Positions 54,487 to 64,000 are shown, counted from the stretch's first letter. The stretch: DNA of 64,000 nucleotides from Muribaculum intestinale (GCF_002201515.1 NZ_CP021421.1:1488001-1552000), one strand, 5' to 3'. Made by a program: numbers and translations. The notes: a model not told the origin generated them from the sequence alone.

Positions 54487-55713
54487 ATGCCCCGCTTATC
54501 TAAATATATAATCGCCGCCTGCTCCATGGCCGCAGCCATGCTTGTAGCATCATGCACAATGATCCAGGACTCTGTCGACTATTGCCCCACAGGGCTCTAC
54601 GTCCGCTTTGTCTACGATTACAATACCGCGCGCGCCGACATGTTTAAGGACCACGTCGGTCACGTAAGGCTCTACGTGTACGATGAGCAGGGTCACAAGG
54701 TAGCCGAGCGCTCCGTGTCAAACACCGCCGCATCGGCCCCCCTTGCCGACTACGGCTACGCACTCCATCTCGACCCCTCCGAGCTCAGGCCCGGACGCTA
54801 CCGCCTGCAGGCTGTGGCCATGCAGCGCGACTGGGACGCCGCCGCCGCTGCCGACGGTGCCCGCTACCGCCACGAGGCTGACGTGACCCACGGCGAGGCG
54901 ATGCGCATCACCCTCGACCACGACCCAGGCGTGATACCCGGCACCGAGCAGCACCTCGTCGACCACAAGAGTCTGCCGCTCGACACCCTCTGGCACACCC
55001 TGAAGGTGCAGAGCCACGCCCCCACCGACGGTGTGGCCCCCATGCCGATGCAGCGCACATCGCGCCCCTACTCGGTATACCCCCTCGACGAACAGTATGT
55101 GACCGTCACCGACAACATGGCCACATACGCCACCATATCGCTCGTGCGCGACACCAAGCACCTCAACATCACTATGCGCCATCTCGACTTCCCCGACGAT
55201 GTGTTCCACCACGACTATGAGGTGACGATTGTCGACGACAACGCGACCCTGCTCCACGACAACGCCCTCGCCCCGTCCGACTCCCTGAGGTATACTCCCT
55301 ATGCCGCATGGACCTCGCGATTCACCGACGGCGGCGTGATTGTAGACCCCACCGTGCCGCGCGCCACATCCCAGGCCGATGACGACGCACCCGACGGACT
55401 GCGCTACCAGCGCACCGCCCACTACAATCTCATGTTCAACCGACTGATGTACAACGACGATGCCGCCCGCTCGGCCATGCTACAGGTGCGCAACCTCAAC
55501 TCGGGCAAGGTAGTGGCACGCATCAACCTCCCCTACATGCTCGCCGAAGGACGCGCCGCCTACGAGCTCTACGGCTACTCGCCACAGGAGTATCTCGACC
55601 GCGAGTACGACTACCATCTCAACCTCTTCCTCAAAGGCGAGTCGTGGGCCTACTGCGACATCGTGGTCAACGTGCTCTCATGGTCAAAGCGCCATCAGAA
55701 CGAAGAACTCTGA
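54487..55713 (+). CDS. Mfa2/FimB-type fimbrial anchor lipoprotein
   Basis: 408 residues. Lipobox (LVASC at 23), then the family hallmark DYCPTGLYVRFVYDYNTARADMF and C-terminal CDIVVNVLSWSKRHQNEEL. Homologues cap the stalk base and fix it in the outer membrane, setting fimbrial length. Next gene follows 31 bases later. Confidence 0.9.
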   Translation: MPRLSKYIIAACSMAAAMLVASCTMIQDSVDYCPTGLYVRFVYDYNTARADMFKDHVGHVRLYVYDEQGHKVAERSVSNTAASAPLADYGYALHLDPSELRPGRYRLQAVAMQRDWDAAAAADGARYRHEADVTHGEAMRITLDHDPGVIPGTEQHLVDHKSLPLDTLWHTLKVQSHAPTDGVAPMPMQRTSRPYSVYPLDEQYVTVTDNMATYATISLVRDTKHLNITMRHLDFPDDVFHHDYEVTIVDDNATLLHDNALAPSDSLRYTPYAAWTSRFTDGGVIVDPTVPRATSQADDDAPDGLRYQRTAHYNLMFNRLMYNDDAARSAMLQVRNLNSGKVVARINLPYMLAEGRAAYELYGYSPQEYLDREYDYHLNLFLKGESWAYCDIVVNVLSWSKRHQNEEL

Positions 55714-55744
55714 CCCTCCCCCACAATAACCCGGCCATATCTTA

Positions 55745-57613
55745 ATGTACCGCATATATAAAGTCATATTGCCTATACTGATGCTGCTGCTCGCCGCAGC
55801 ATGCTCGTCCGATCCGCTCGCCGGCCCGGACAGTGCGCCTGCGCCCGTGCTCCCGGTGTGTCCCGAAGGGCCCGTCGAGTTCGGCATGCTCATCTCGCTC
55901 GGCGACAACGGCGCGGAGCGTTCCTATGGCGACATGCCTGCCGGACGCGCCACACCCTCCGACGGCGACTACGACCCCGGAGCGGGATATGAGAACTTCA
56001 TCGACATCAGCGCCGGCGACTTCGCTCTCTATATCTTCAGCGCCGGCGATGCCTCGGCCTCTGCACCCCGCCTCATAGCGCGCGCCGAGATTACAGGTCT
56101 TGTGCCCGCCGACGGTGGCACCGCCGAGTCGGCCAAGCGCTACATGTGCCGCTTCCGTGTCGACGACCCTATGCTGTTGTTTGACAAGGCTACCGCCAAG
56201 GCCTCGTTCCGCCTCGTCATGCTCGCCAACTGGCATGCATGGACACTCGCCTCAGGGCAGTGGGCCGACTACCCCGTGCTCTCCGCCGGCGCCACTCTCG
56301 ACGAGCTGTATGCCGCCGCAGGCTCCACACGCGAATTCCCCGACGGGGCTGTAGGCCCCGAGCTCACCCGCGACACCCGCGTGCCCCTCTTCGGCGTACA
56401 CGGATACTCAGACATCGACCTCATGGCCAACGGCCTTACCGACCTCGGCGAGACCCTCCACCTGCTGCGCGCATTCGCCAAAATCGAGGTATACGACGCC
56501 CCCGACACCAAGCGCGCCATCGAGTCGGTGAGCCTCACCCGATGCAACACCCTCTTCAAGTGTCTCCCCTCGCGAGTGTACGGCAAGGGCGACTACGTCA
56601 CCGGCTCCCACGCCACCGACTATGTCGACCACGTGAGTCTCCCCGGCGACACCTGCGACACCCCCGGAGCAGCCGCCCCCGGCGTGAGCACCGACATCCC
56701 GTTCTTCAAATACTCCAAAGGCAACTCCGGCAAAGGCTCCTGGATAATCTACGTCCCCGAGTACGACAACACATCGGCCTCCGCCACCAAAGCCCGAATC
56801 AAAGTCACCTATGCCGACAAGAGCAGCTTCATGCTCGATTTCAAGAACTATGGCCAGCTCGCCACTCCGGCAAAGAACGCTCCGTTCGACATCTGCCGCA
56901 ACAACTGGTACATATACTCACTCAGCCGCCGCGAGCACGATGTAACGGTAGAGCTTGACGTGCAGCCCTATGCCGAGTGTAAGGTAGAGCCCGGTCTTGG
57001 CCTCCTTGCCGACGACATGGGCGACCTGATGGTCTACATGGTGTTTGACGAGGAGTCAGGCGAGTGGGTATTCCCCGAGACTTTCAATGCCTTTAGGTCG
57101 GAGTACGGCAAGGAGCTTCCCAAAGACCCCGACGGGGTGGAGCTGAAGTTTGAGCGCGAGATGGGCGACTACTACGCCATACACCGCGGCACCGACGGCA
57201 CCATGGCCGGTTCAGAAATCTGGCTTAAGGACCGCGACGGCGACAGGGTGCTCACCAACTTCGCACCGAAGGACGACAACAGCCAGGACTGCTCGACACG
57301 CAAGGTCATAGCCTACACAGGTTCCCACCAGGAGGTGTGCCACAAGGATATGGACGGCGATATACGCCGTCAGCACAACCACAACCACTCCTCTGTGATT
57401 TATGACGAGGAGAAGGGTCTCTGCTTCAAGGATGTCGACGGCAAGCTCTATCCCGTCGAGTCGTGGGACGAGTCTACGGGCATATTCTACGTCCGCGCCA
57501 CGTCGGCCGACGGCACCAGGTATATCTTTATCGAATATGATATCTCCGGCACGGAGACCGGCAACAAGGTTGAGGTTGAGATTCCTGAAGAGGAAAGAAA
57601 CAGCATACGCTAA
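55745..57613 (+). CDS. Fimbrillin-like accessory or tip lipoprotein
   Basis: 622 residues. Lipobox (LLLAAACS at about 20), an Ala/Pro-rich spacer, then a FimA-like N-terminal domain (FALYIFSAGD, YMCRFRVDDPMLLFDKATAKASFRLVMLANW). A second domain ends near YIYSLSRREHDVTVELDVQPY (about 395). A hydrophilic 220-residue C-terminal part with DMDGDIRRQHNHNHSS follows and is not recognised. Likely a minor tip subunit; function inferred from position. Confidence 0.75.
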   Translation: MYRIYKVILPILMLLLAAACSSDPLAGPDSAPAPVLPVCPEGPVEFGMLISLGDNGAERSYGDMPAGRATPSDGDYDPGAGYENFIDISAGDFALYIFSAGDASASAPRLIARAEITGLVPADGGTAESAKRYMCRFRVDDPMLLFDKATAKASFRLVMLANWHAWTLASGQWADYPVLSAGATLDELYAAAGSTREFPDGAVGPELTRDTRVPLFGVHGYSDIDLMANGLTDLGETLHLLRAFAKIEVYDAPDTKRAIESVSLTRCNTLFKCLPSRVYGKGDYVTGSHATDYVDHVSLPGDTCDTPGAAAPGVSTDIPFFKYSKGNSGKGSWIIYVPEYDNTSASATKARIKVTYADKSSFMLDFKNYGQLATPAKNAPFDICRNNWYIYSLSRREHDVTVELDVQPYAECKVEPGLGLLADDMGDLMVYMVFDEESGEWVFPETFNAFRSEYGKELPKDPDGVELKFEREMGDYYAIHRGTDGTMAGSEIWLKDRDGDRVLTNFAPKDDNSQDCSTRKVIAYTGSHQEVCHKDMDGDIRRQHNHNHSSVIYDEEKGLCFKDVDGKLYPVESWDESTGIFYVRATSADGTRYIFIEYDISGTETGNKVEVEIPEEERNSIR

Positions 57614-57673
57614 TTCCCGGGGTGCGTCAGCATGCCGGCGGCATACGATACTTACCAATCAGCTATCCATCAG

Positions 57674-60600
57674 ATGAAACAATACTGCTTATCAATATAC
57701 ATGTTCATGCTCACGGTACTGGTTTCCGTGGGTGTCACCTCGTGTGTCGACGACGACCTCGTGTTCCGGCAGGGAGTCATGCCCCACGGCGAGGCTGTCA
57801 TAAATATCGAGGCCGCTTTCGTGCCGTTCTCCGAGAGCGCCGTGGGGAGCCGTGCCTACGACGCTCCTAAAGGCGATGTGATGGGCGATGTGTCCGATGT
57901 AGTGCTGTTGGCCTACGATATCAACGGCAAAATCCTCGACGGATTCCCGATGGAACTGACCGACTACACCGAGGCCGACGAGACCCGCGGCCCTTCCGAT
58001 GCAAGCAACGGCGCCACCGCCGAAATCATGACAAAGTGTCTCAAAAAGACCGTCAAGCTATTCTACGGCGAATACTATATCGTGGCCGTGGCCAATATGG
58101 GCGAGTATGCCAAGGATGCCGACGGGAAGATTACCGTAGCTAAAAGCACCAAGCAGGTGCTCGATGCTATGGATGCCGAGGAGTATTCTACGCTCGACCG
58201 TCTGCGCTTGTTGCGTCGTGCATGGGACTCCACCAACTATGCCAACAACCGCGCCATGTGCGGATACTTTGCCGACAAGAGCAAGGACACACACAGCCCC
58301 GGCGCTACCGACAATTTCCTTACCGTGGTAGTCGACCGCGACGGGATGACTCTGCGCGCGTGGATGCGGCGTATCGCCTCGAAGGTGACTGTCGATTTCG
58401 ACGGCACCGACCTGCGCGAGAACGTGAAGATATATATCAAGGACGTGAAGATATACGACGTTGCCTCGTCGTGCACCCTCGGATTCGGCAAGAGACGCCT
58501 CGATGCCCAAGAGCACTACAAGAACTACAACAACACCGTAGGGAGCGACGAGGATGCCGCCTCGGGCGACAAGGCCGCCATGCTCCACGACGGACCGCAT
58601 GAGATCAAGTTCTACAACATGTACAACAGCGCCGCCTCGGCCGACGATGCCTCCCACAAGGACTGGCCGCGTATCTCCAAAGGTTCGCCTTTCATCTATG
58701 TCGATCCTGAAGCCGATGTGATGGAGAAGCGCAATCTGCATGCCAACGATGCGCAGTCGCTATTCTTCTACGAAAACATGCAGGGCGACGCTCCCAACGG
58801 CAAAGGCCCCATACTCGACCTCATCAACGGCGGCGTGGCCAACAAGGATGTCGTGAAAGAGAGCGTGCCCTACGGCACATATATCGAAGTGACGGGATTC
58901 TACGAGTCTGAAGCCTCGGGCAATGTGAGCAACGGCCCGATCAAATACCGCTTCATGCTCGGCAAGGACGCCGTGAAAAACTGCGATGCCGAGCGCAACT
59001 ACCACTACAAGGTGACGCTGAAATTCAACGGCAATGCCAACGACTACTCCTGGCATATCGACTATCGCGAGGAGCCCGATTCGTGGGATGTGCCTAACCC
59101 GTGGTATGTATCCTACCTCTACAACCATCAGTCAAATATCCCCTTCAAATACACTCCCAAGGATGGCTACGAGGTCGTGTACTTCGACGCCGAGATTATA
59201 AAGAATCCGTGGGAACCCGACGAAGACCCCGGTATCTCCCTCCCTCCCGACAACGACGGAGCTATTAACGCTACGGAAAACAAAAGTCTCGGAAATGGCT
59301 TTCTATCATTGAGAAAGACAACCGCTGTGGTGGTTACGCCTCAGATGTGTGGTGCTTCCGATGATTGGAAGGTCGATTATGCAGCTGATAATATGAAGGA
59401 CTTGAATCAGGCCTATTTTACAGGGGCTGAAAGCGTTCCGGAAAAGAATAGGTTGGATAGATCCAGGCGCAAATACTATGTAGATGGGCGTACCGACCCG
59501 GAGAATACCGGTTTTGAGCAGTATAGTTATCAGCGGAGAGGCAATAGTGTCTCTATGGAGATTCCGTTATTTACCAGGGCCAAGGTCTTGATCAAGCAGT
59601 CCGGTTATAGTGGGAATAATCCTTACGTCGGCTATACCCGTACGGCCAAGATAGAGGTAACGCCTTATGTGAGAAAGATTGGCAGCGAGGATACCCCCGA
59701 GCCGGCTACTCCAAAAGAGATTGAAGTAGAGCAGGTGCGTCGTATTGTGAATCCCAAGGGTGTATATCGCCGGTCGGGCAACAATCAGGACTTTAGAGTG
59801 CATCTGCTGGAACTCCCCGGCGAGTTGGCTACCTCATTCCGCGACTTCAAGTCCGATGGCCCCTGGATGGCCGAGATACTCGGTGATAAAAATTTTATCA
59901 CTCTCGACGGAAAGCAGGTGGTCACCGGCTCTACCGGCTCTTCTATCGAATTTACTATCCGCTTCAACAAACTGAACACCTCTGACGATAAGACTGTGCG
60001 CAATGCCGTGGTGCGTGTGCTCTACAACAGCTATACATGTACCCACCTCATATTTGTGCGCCAGGGATATGAGCCGCAGGCCATATCTGAAAAGGCAAAA
60101 GATTATGACCATCAGGAAAATACAGCCCCCCCTGTGAAATGGCGCACTTTCAATAGATTGTCAAAGACTATGGATACCGACGATCCGCGCGACGAGGGCT
60201 CATTGTTTAAATACGGCAAGAGCACTCAACCGATTCATCCATTCAATAATTGCTATGGTGATAAGGATGGCAGTGGTAAGTATGATGGAATTGGTGATTA
60301 CAGGGCGCCAACTGTATTCTATGATGCCAATGATTATGCATCATCCGGAAGCTATTACCTTACCAATGACGATGGCTCTAAGGCTGGGACACGTACCCTA
60401 TGGACCGATATAAATATGGATAGTAACGGTTTCCCCGACGATGATGGATGGAAATCAATGGCTACAATGCGACATTACGAGCAGCTTTATACCACTCCTA
60501 ATATTAATTTCGGATTTGGTGTGCTTTATGCCGATGGCGCCACAACCACACAGTTTAGTGTGAATGATGCCTATGGATATTATCGTGATGATCCCGACAG

Positions 60601-61060
60601 AAAGAAAAAGGGTATGAGAGGTGGATTCATGTATTATTGGGACGCTACTAAACCTGATGATTCCTATACAGGAAAGAATATATTCTTCCCGATTGGACGT
60701 TCTGGATATGGCCATCGTAAGCAGGGAGTATATACAAAATGGAATAATACCTGGACGGAATCGCCAGATAAGAAAGGCGTATTACGTTATAGCTGTACGG
60801 GATATCAGTCGCGAGGTGCTACATTTGACAAGAGTGCTCCGCTATTCTCCGCTCTCTATTATCGTCCTGGAGCCATATATTATGCAAAAAAACAGGACTC
60901 CAATTCTCTGAACTGGGCCGGCGAGGTTACTAATGTCACCAATGATGGTGTTGCTGCTGGAATGGACTTGAATTATTTTACATTTGATGTAAATATGATT
61001 GGAGTCAGCAATCTTGCCGGAGGAGAGGATGCTTGTATGGTGCGTTTTGTAGAAGAGTAG
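57674..61060 (+). CDS. Large fimbrial tip adhesin-type lipoprotein (DUF4906-like)
   Basis: 1128 residues from the ATG at 57674, which gives a lipoprotein signal (VGVTSC). Residues about 25-470 form the fimbrillin-like DUF4906-type region (LTVVVDRDGMTLRAWMRRIASKVTVDFDG, and NYHYKVTLKFNGNANDYSWHIDYRE). The C-terminal half (from about 530) is rich in Tyr, Gly and Asp. Base composition drops from GC-rich to clearly more AT-rich at about 59,270. This suggests that the adhesin half was exchanged by recombination. Probably forms the fimbrial tip. Confidence 0.78.
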   Translation: MKQYCLSIYMFMLTVLVSVGVTSCVDDDLVFRQGVMPHGEAVINIEAAFVPFSESAVGSRAYDAPKGDVMGDVSDVVLLAYDINGKILDGFPMELTDYTEADETRGPSDASNGATAEIMTKCLKKTVKLFYGEYYIVAVANMGEYAKDADGKITVAKSTKQVLDAMDAEEYSTLDRLRLLRRAWDSTNYANNRAMCGYFADKSKDTHSPGATDNFLTVVVDRDGMTLRAWMRRIASKVTVDFDGTDLRENVKIYIKDVKIYDVASSCTLGFGKRRLDAQEHYKNYNNTVGSDEDAASGDKAAMLHDGPHEIKFYNMYNSAASADDASHKDWPRISKGSPFIYVDPEADVMEKRNLHANDAQSLFFYENMQGDAPNGKGPILDLINGGVANKDVVKESVPYGTYIEVTGFYESEASGNVSNGPIKYRFMLGKDAVKNCDAERNYHYKVTLKFNGNANDYSWHIDYREEPDSWDVPNPWYVSYLYNHQSNIPFKYTPKDGYEVVYFDAEIIKNPWEPDEDPGISLPPDNDGAINATENKSLGNGFLSLRKTTAVVVTPQMCGASDDWKVDYAADNMKDLNQAYFTGAESVPEKNRLDRSRRKYYVDGRTDPENTGFEQYSYQRRGNSVSMEIPLFTRAKVLIKQSGYSGNNPYVGYTRTAKIEVTPYVRKIGSEDTPEPATPKEIEVEQVRRIVNPKGVYRRSGNNQDFRVHLLELPGELATSFRDFKSDGPWMAEILGDKNFITLDGKQVVTGSTGSSIEFTIRFNKLNTSDDKTVRNAVVRVLYNSYTCTHLIFVRQGYEPQAISEKAKDYDHQENTAPPVKWRTFNRLSKTMDTDDPRDEGSLFKYGKSTQPIHPFNNCYGDKDGSGKYDGIGDYRAPTVFYDANDYASSGSYYLTNDDGSKAGTRTLWTDINMDSNGFPDDDGWKSMATMRHYEQLYTTPNINFGFGVLYADGATTTQFSVNDAYGYYRDDPDRKKKGMRGGFMYYWDATKPDDSYTGKNIFFPIGRSGYGHRKQGVYTKWNNTWTESPDKKGVLRYSCTGYQSRGATFDKSAPLFSALYYRPGAIYYAKKQDSNSLNWAGEVTNVTNDGVAAGMDLNYFTFDVNMIGVSNLAGGEDACMVRFVEE

Positions 61061-61074
61061 GGTACCGAAGATTT

Positions 61075-61671
61075 ATGTCTGCTATGACGGTCGTTGTAAG
61101 GGTTGTGTTGTCACTCCTGCTGCTTGTTGTGGCGGGCGGCTGCATCACTGAGAAAGATGAGCCTGTGGTGTCGGTCGGAGTCGGCGATGCCGTGCCGCAG
61201 TTCTCGGTGACGCTCGATGACGGCTCGCAGTTTGACTACGACATAGTGCGCCGCCACCCCTGCGTCATAGTATTCTTCGACACCTCGTGCCCCGACTGCC
61301 GGGCCGCCCTCCCCGTCATCCAGTCTGTAGCCTCAGAGCTCGCCGCCTCGACGTCATGCATTCCCCGCGATGGGGTTGAGGTTGCCGACAATGCCGTTTA
61401 CACCTCCCCTAAGGCCCGTGGTGATGCCCTTGATGTGCGTTTCATATGCATATCCCGAGGTGAGACGCAACCCTCAGTCGCCGCCTATTGGCAGGAGGCC
61501 GGCCTCACCCTCCCGTACTCCGCCCAACCCGACGATGCCGTCTACCGACTCTTCGCCAACCGCATCATCCCGCGCGTCTACGTCACCCGTTCCTCCGCGC
61601 CCCTCCCCGTCATCTCCGCCCTCTTCGTCGAGCGCCTCACCCCCGAGGCCCTCCGCGCCGCCCTCCCCTGA
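61075..61671 (+). CDS. Thioredoxin-like lipoprotein
   Basis: 198 residues from the ATG at 61075, 14 bases after the adhesin stop. Lipoprotein signal (VVAGGC). TlpA/ResA-like fold with VIVFFDTSCPDCRAALPVIQ giving an active CxxC (CPDC), and a cis-Pro region (RIIPRVYVTRSSAPL). Periplasmic-side disulfide reductase or oxidase, perhaps for folding of the fimbrial adhesins. Start chosen for the signal peptide. Confidence 0.8.
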   Translation: MSAMTVVVRVVLSLLLLVVAGGCITEKDEPVVSVGVGDAVPQFSVTLDDGSQFDYDIVRRHPCVIVFFDTSCPDCRAALPVIQSVASELAASTSCIPRDGVEVADNAVYTSPKARGDALDVRFICISRGETQPSVAAYWQEAGLTLPYSAQPDDAVYRLFANRIIPRVYVTRSSAPLPVISALFVERLTPEALRAALP

Positions 61672-61730
61672 TTCCCGCATTTGCCCCGCCCCCCAATCCC
61701 CCGTGCACAGCATTGTCCCAATTTGGAATT

Positions 61731-61855
61731 GTCGCCGGGCTACGCCGAGCACACACGAGATGAAATCCCTTGACCTATGGCTGCGAACCGCTAAGCGCGG
61801 CTCTTACCATAGGCTAACGTTGTGGGCGCCCCCAAGGGGGCTATGCGCTAACGCG
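61731..61855 (+). repeat. Structured intergenic repeat, copy 4
   Basis: Same layout as copy 1 (outer arm GTCGCCGGGCTACGCCGAGC). Stem CCTATGG/CCATAGG (61774-61780 with 61807-61813) and second stem GCCCCC/GGGGGC (61828-61841). The second stem differs in sequence from copy 1 but is equally well paired. Confidence 0.82.
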
Positions 61856-62136
61856 TTGGGCCGCCCCCGCAATCCGCGTTTCGTGTAGTATAGCCGCCCG
61901 GCAATCCAATCATCTTTACCGATTTGCCCGCCCCGCAATCCAAATCTCGGGAGGCATTTTTTATCCGTATGCTCTTGTCGCCCAATTCATCATTCTATTG
62001 TCTTATTCCCATCGCCATGCCATGGCGCTCCCTCCATCCATTGTTGGGCGCAATTCGGATAGCTATCTCCGATAATCCCCATTGTTGAGTGCAATCATGA
62101 TGGTGGCGTCCTGGTATGGCTGCGCCGGCAACTCCC

Positions 62137-62258
62137 CGCGTTAGCGCATAGCCCCCTTGGGGGCGTCCACAACGTTAGCCTATGGTAAGAGCCGCGCTTA
62201 GCGGTTCGCAACCATAGGTATAGTCCCACCCCCGGAATGCCCGGCGTAGCCCGGCGAC
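62137..62258 (-). repeat. Structured intergenic repeat, copy 5
   Basis: Inverse of copy 4, ending in the outer arm. Together with copy 4 it fills most of the gene-free stretch 61672-62407. The 281 bases between them are C-rich and hold no gene I can support. Confidence 0.82.
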
Positions 62259-62325
62259 ACCATCCATCCTCCATCGTCCCTCCCAACCCCCACCACCCAT
62301 CCCCGCATTTGTCCCCGCCCAAAAC

Positions 62326-62359
62326 GAAAAAAATCAGCCGCCCCACGGGGGGACGGCTG
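62326..62359 (-). terminator. Terminator of era
   Basis: Stem CAGCCG/CGGCTG extended by C4/G4 pairing, followed on the minus strand by a run of T. It begins 49 bases past the era stop. Confidence 0.82.
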
Positions 62360-62407
62360 ACATTCGTATTGATGGTATATTCCGATTAGACCGGGTAAAA
62401 AGATTAT

Positions 62408-63298
62408 CTATTCGATATAGCCGAACGCGCGGAGCTTGTTGTCGCGGTTGCGCCAATCCTTCTCGACCTTCACAAACAACTCGAGATACACGTGCTTGCC
62501 GAAGAATGTCTCGATATCCTTGCGGGCCTGCGTGCCCACCTTCTTGAGCATCGTGCCACCCTTGCCGATGATGATGCCCTTCTGCGAGTCGCGCTCCACG
62601 TATATTACGGCCATGATGTGGATACCGTCCTCCTTCTCGTCGAACTTCTCCACCACCACCTCGACCGAATAGGGCACCTCCTTGTCGAGATTGAGCAGCA
62701 GCTTCTCGCGGATTATCTCCGTCACGAAGAAGCGCGCCGGCTTGTCGGTGAGCGCATCCTTGCCGAAATATGGCGGCGCCACCGGGAGCAGCTCGACGAT
62801 ACGCGCCATGAGTGTGTCGGTGTTGAAATGGAGCTTGGCCGAGGTGGGGAACACTTCGGCGTTGGGGAGCAGCTCCTTCCAGCGGGCCACGGTCGACTCA
62901 AGCTCGTCCTGCCCCTTGAGCAGGTCGACCTTGTTGATGACCAGCAGCACCGGCACGGTCTCCTTGGCCACCTTGGCGAGGAAGTCGGCGTTTTTGGTAG
63001 GGTCCTCGACCACGTCGGTGACGTAGAGGAGCACGTCGGCGTCGGTCAGCGCGCCCTCGGAGAACTCGCGCATCGCCTCCTGCATCTTGTAGTTGGGCTT
63101 GAGCACGCCGGGAGTGTCGGAGAACACTATCTGGTAGTCGTCGGTGTTGACGATACCCATTATGCGGTGGCGTGTGGTCTGGGCCTTCTGGGTGATGATC
63201 GAGATGCGCTCGCCCACGAGGTCGTTCATCAGCGTCGACTTCCCTACGTTGGGGTTGCCCACGATATTGACGAAGCCTGATTTATGATTTTCGTTCAT
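62408..63298 (-). CDS. era: GTPase Era
   Basis: 296 residues. G1 GNPNVGKST, G3 DTPG and G4 NKVD motifs, and a C-terminal KH domain with GIIIGKGGTMLKKVGTQARKDIE. Binds 16S rRNA during 30S subunit maturation. Normal length. Confidence 0.97.
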   Translation of the reverse strand: MNENHKSGFVNIVGNPNVGKSTLMNDLVGERISIITQKAQTTRHRIMGIVNTDDYQIVFSDTPGVLKPNYKMQEAMREFSEGALTDADVLLYVTDVVEDPTKNADFLAKVAKETVPVLLVINKVDLLKGQDELESTVARWKELLPNAEVFPTSAKLHFNTDTLMARIVELLPVAPPYFGKDALTDKPARFFVTEIIREKLLLNLDKEVPYSVEVVVEKFDEKEDGIHIMAVIYVERDSQKGIIIGKGGTMLKKVGTQARKDIETFFGKHVYLELFVKVEKDWRNRDNKLRAFGYIE

Positions 63299-63389
63299 TG
63301 GTGTCTTGAATTTTGATTGTACTCTACCTATAACGCCCGAATGGACGTTTAAGTTGTGAGCCGCCCGCGGTGGAAGCCGGGAGGGGGGA

Positions 63390-64000
63390 TTACAGGTGCT
63401 TGTCGCCGTAGGTGAGCTTCACGTCGTTGACGTAGAGCTTGATATGCTGCTCCTCCGACTTGGGGCATATGAGCAGCACATCGCCGGCGTCGGCTATGAT
63501 ATAGTCGTGAAGGCCGTTGGCCACCACAAGTTTCTCGCCCTTTACGGCAAAGATGTTGCCCGACGAGTTGTAGGCCAGCACGCGGCAGTTCTGGGTCACG
63601 TTCTGGTCGCGGTTTTTGGGCGAATTGTCGTAGAGCGAGCTCCATGTGCCGAGGTCGTTCCAGCCGAAATCGACACACTCGACATACACGTTTGCCGCGC
63701 GCTCCATCACCGCGTAGTCAATCGATATGTTGACACACGAGGGGAACTCGCGCTCGATAAACTCGCGCTCGCGTTCTGTGGCGAAGTCGCCTAGGCCGCG
63801 GTCGAAGGTGGCCGTCAGGTCGGGCGCGTGCATGTGGAGCGCCTCAAGTATGGCCTTGGCCGACCACAGGAATATGCCGGAGTTCCAGAAGAACTCGCCG
63901 CTCTCGACAAACACCTTGGCCAGGTCGAGGTCGGGCTTTTCGGTGAATGTCTTCACCTTGAGTATGCCGTCGTTGCCTTCCACGGGGCTCCCTACCTGTA
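63390..64000 (-). CDS. manC: Mannose-1-phosphate guanylyltransferase, C-terminal part
   Basis: The frame stays open to the window edge, so only the last 203 or so residues are visible. KVKTFTEKPDLDLAKVFVESGEFFWNSGIFLW and SIDYAVMERAANVYVECVDFGWNDLGTWSSLYD are conserved in GDP-mannose pyrophosphorylases. Lacks a fused isomerase domain, as usual in Bacteroidetes. Makes GDP-mannose for surface glycans and fucose. Confidence 0.9.
   Translation of the reverse strand, partial: QVGSPVEGNDGILKVKTFTEKPDLDLAKVFVESGEFFWNSGIFLWSAKAILEALHMHAPDLTATFDRGLGDFATEREREFIEREFPSCVNISIDYAVMERAANVYVECVDFGWNDLGTWSSLYDNSPKNRDQNVTQNCRVLAYNSSGNIFAVKGEKLVVANGLHDYIIADAGDVLLICPKSEEQHIKLYVNDVKLTYGDKHL

Overview
The window looks like chromosomal DNA of a gut Bacteroidales bacterium, most likely Muribaculaceae. 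This is inferred from gene content: a SusC/SusD pair, an Mfa-type fimbrial locus, DUF3244, DUF4421 and DUF3575/DUF3868 proteins, a viroplasmin-type RNase H and an LptD of Bacteroidetes type. Many intergenic regions also carry the Bacteroidetes -7 promoter box TAnnTTTG. GC content is moderate, with AT-rich islands at about 11.76-12.78 kb and 30.6-33.3 kb. No rRNA, tRNA or CRISPR array was recognised.

Layout. 0-6.6 kb: Na/Pi cotransporter, secreted Ntn amidase, DUF4421 protein, alkaline-phosphatase-superfamily membrane enzyme. 6.6-11.7 kb: small winged-helix protein, a nested pair of MITE-like elements, a His/Pro/Gly-rich secreted protein, an AraC regulator and a flippase-like membrane protein. 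11.8-12.6 kb: AT-rich mini-cluster of tiny proteins, two of them paralogous. 12.8-24.7 kb: outer-membrane phospholipase, DUF4369 lipoprotein, ComM-like ATPase, TrmH-type methyltransferase (with a second MITE inserted exactly at its stop codon), glycosyltransferase, an epimerase-DeoC operon, LptD and a rhamnose-mutarotase-like gene. 24.7-26.2 kb: a complete IS4-type element with 18-bp ends and 9-bp target duplication. 26.2-29.7 kb: pyrB-pyrI, flavin reductase, glyA. 29.8-33.3 kb: structured repeats, then small membrane proteins, a Cys-rich lipoprotein and a DUF3244 protein. 33.3-39.4 kb: TPR-TM-HTH protein, RNase H, alanine dehydrogenase, aroK, YqeY, serS. 39.4-42.3 kb: capsule tyrosine phosphatase and kinase, with a deletion joining the wza start to the wzc interior. 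42.5-44.3 kb: mtnN-luxS-AlbA_2 operon. 44.5-49.5 kb: susC-susD. 50.0-61.7 kb: fimbrial locus. 62.4-64 kb: era and the 3' part of a mannose-1-phosphate guanylyltransferase gene.

How the genes work together: PyrB and PyrI form the two-subunit aspartate carbamoyltransferase. MtnN and LuxS are consecutive steps of S-adenosylhomocysteine recycling. The PHP phosphatase and Wzc-like kinase form a polysaccharide control pair, now apparently damaged. The fimbrial genes run in order from outer-membrane and accessory proteins, through stalk and anchor, to large tip-type adhesins.

The least explained material is repetitive and small-gene DNA. (i) Two MITE families with TAA target duplications are nested, and a 161-bp uninterrupted copy elsewhere in the window proves the nesting. 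(ii) A roughly 125-bp intergenic repeat with compensating stem changes occurs as two inverted pairs. (iii) Two AT-rich islands encode small membrane proteins, several paralogous, around Cys-containing hydrophobic peptides, an arrangement reminiscent of peptide-antibiotic/immunity modules. That function is only a hypothesis.
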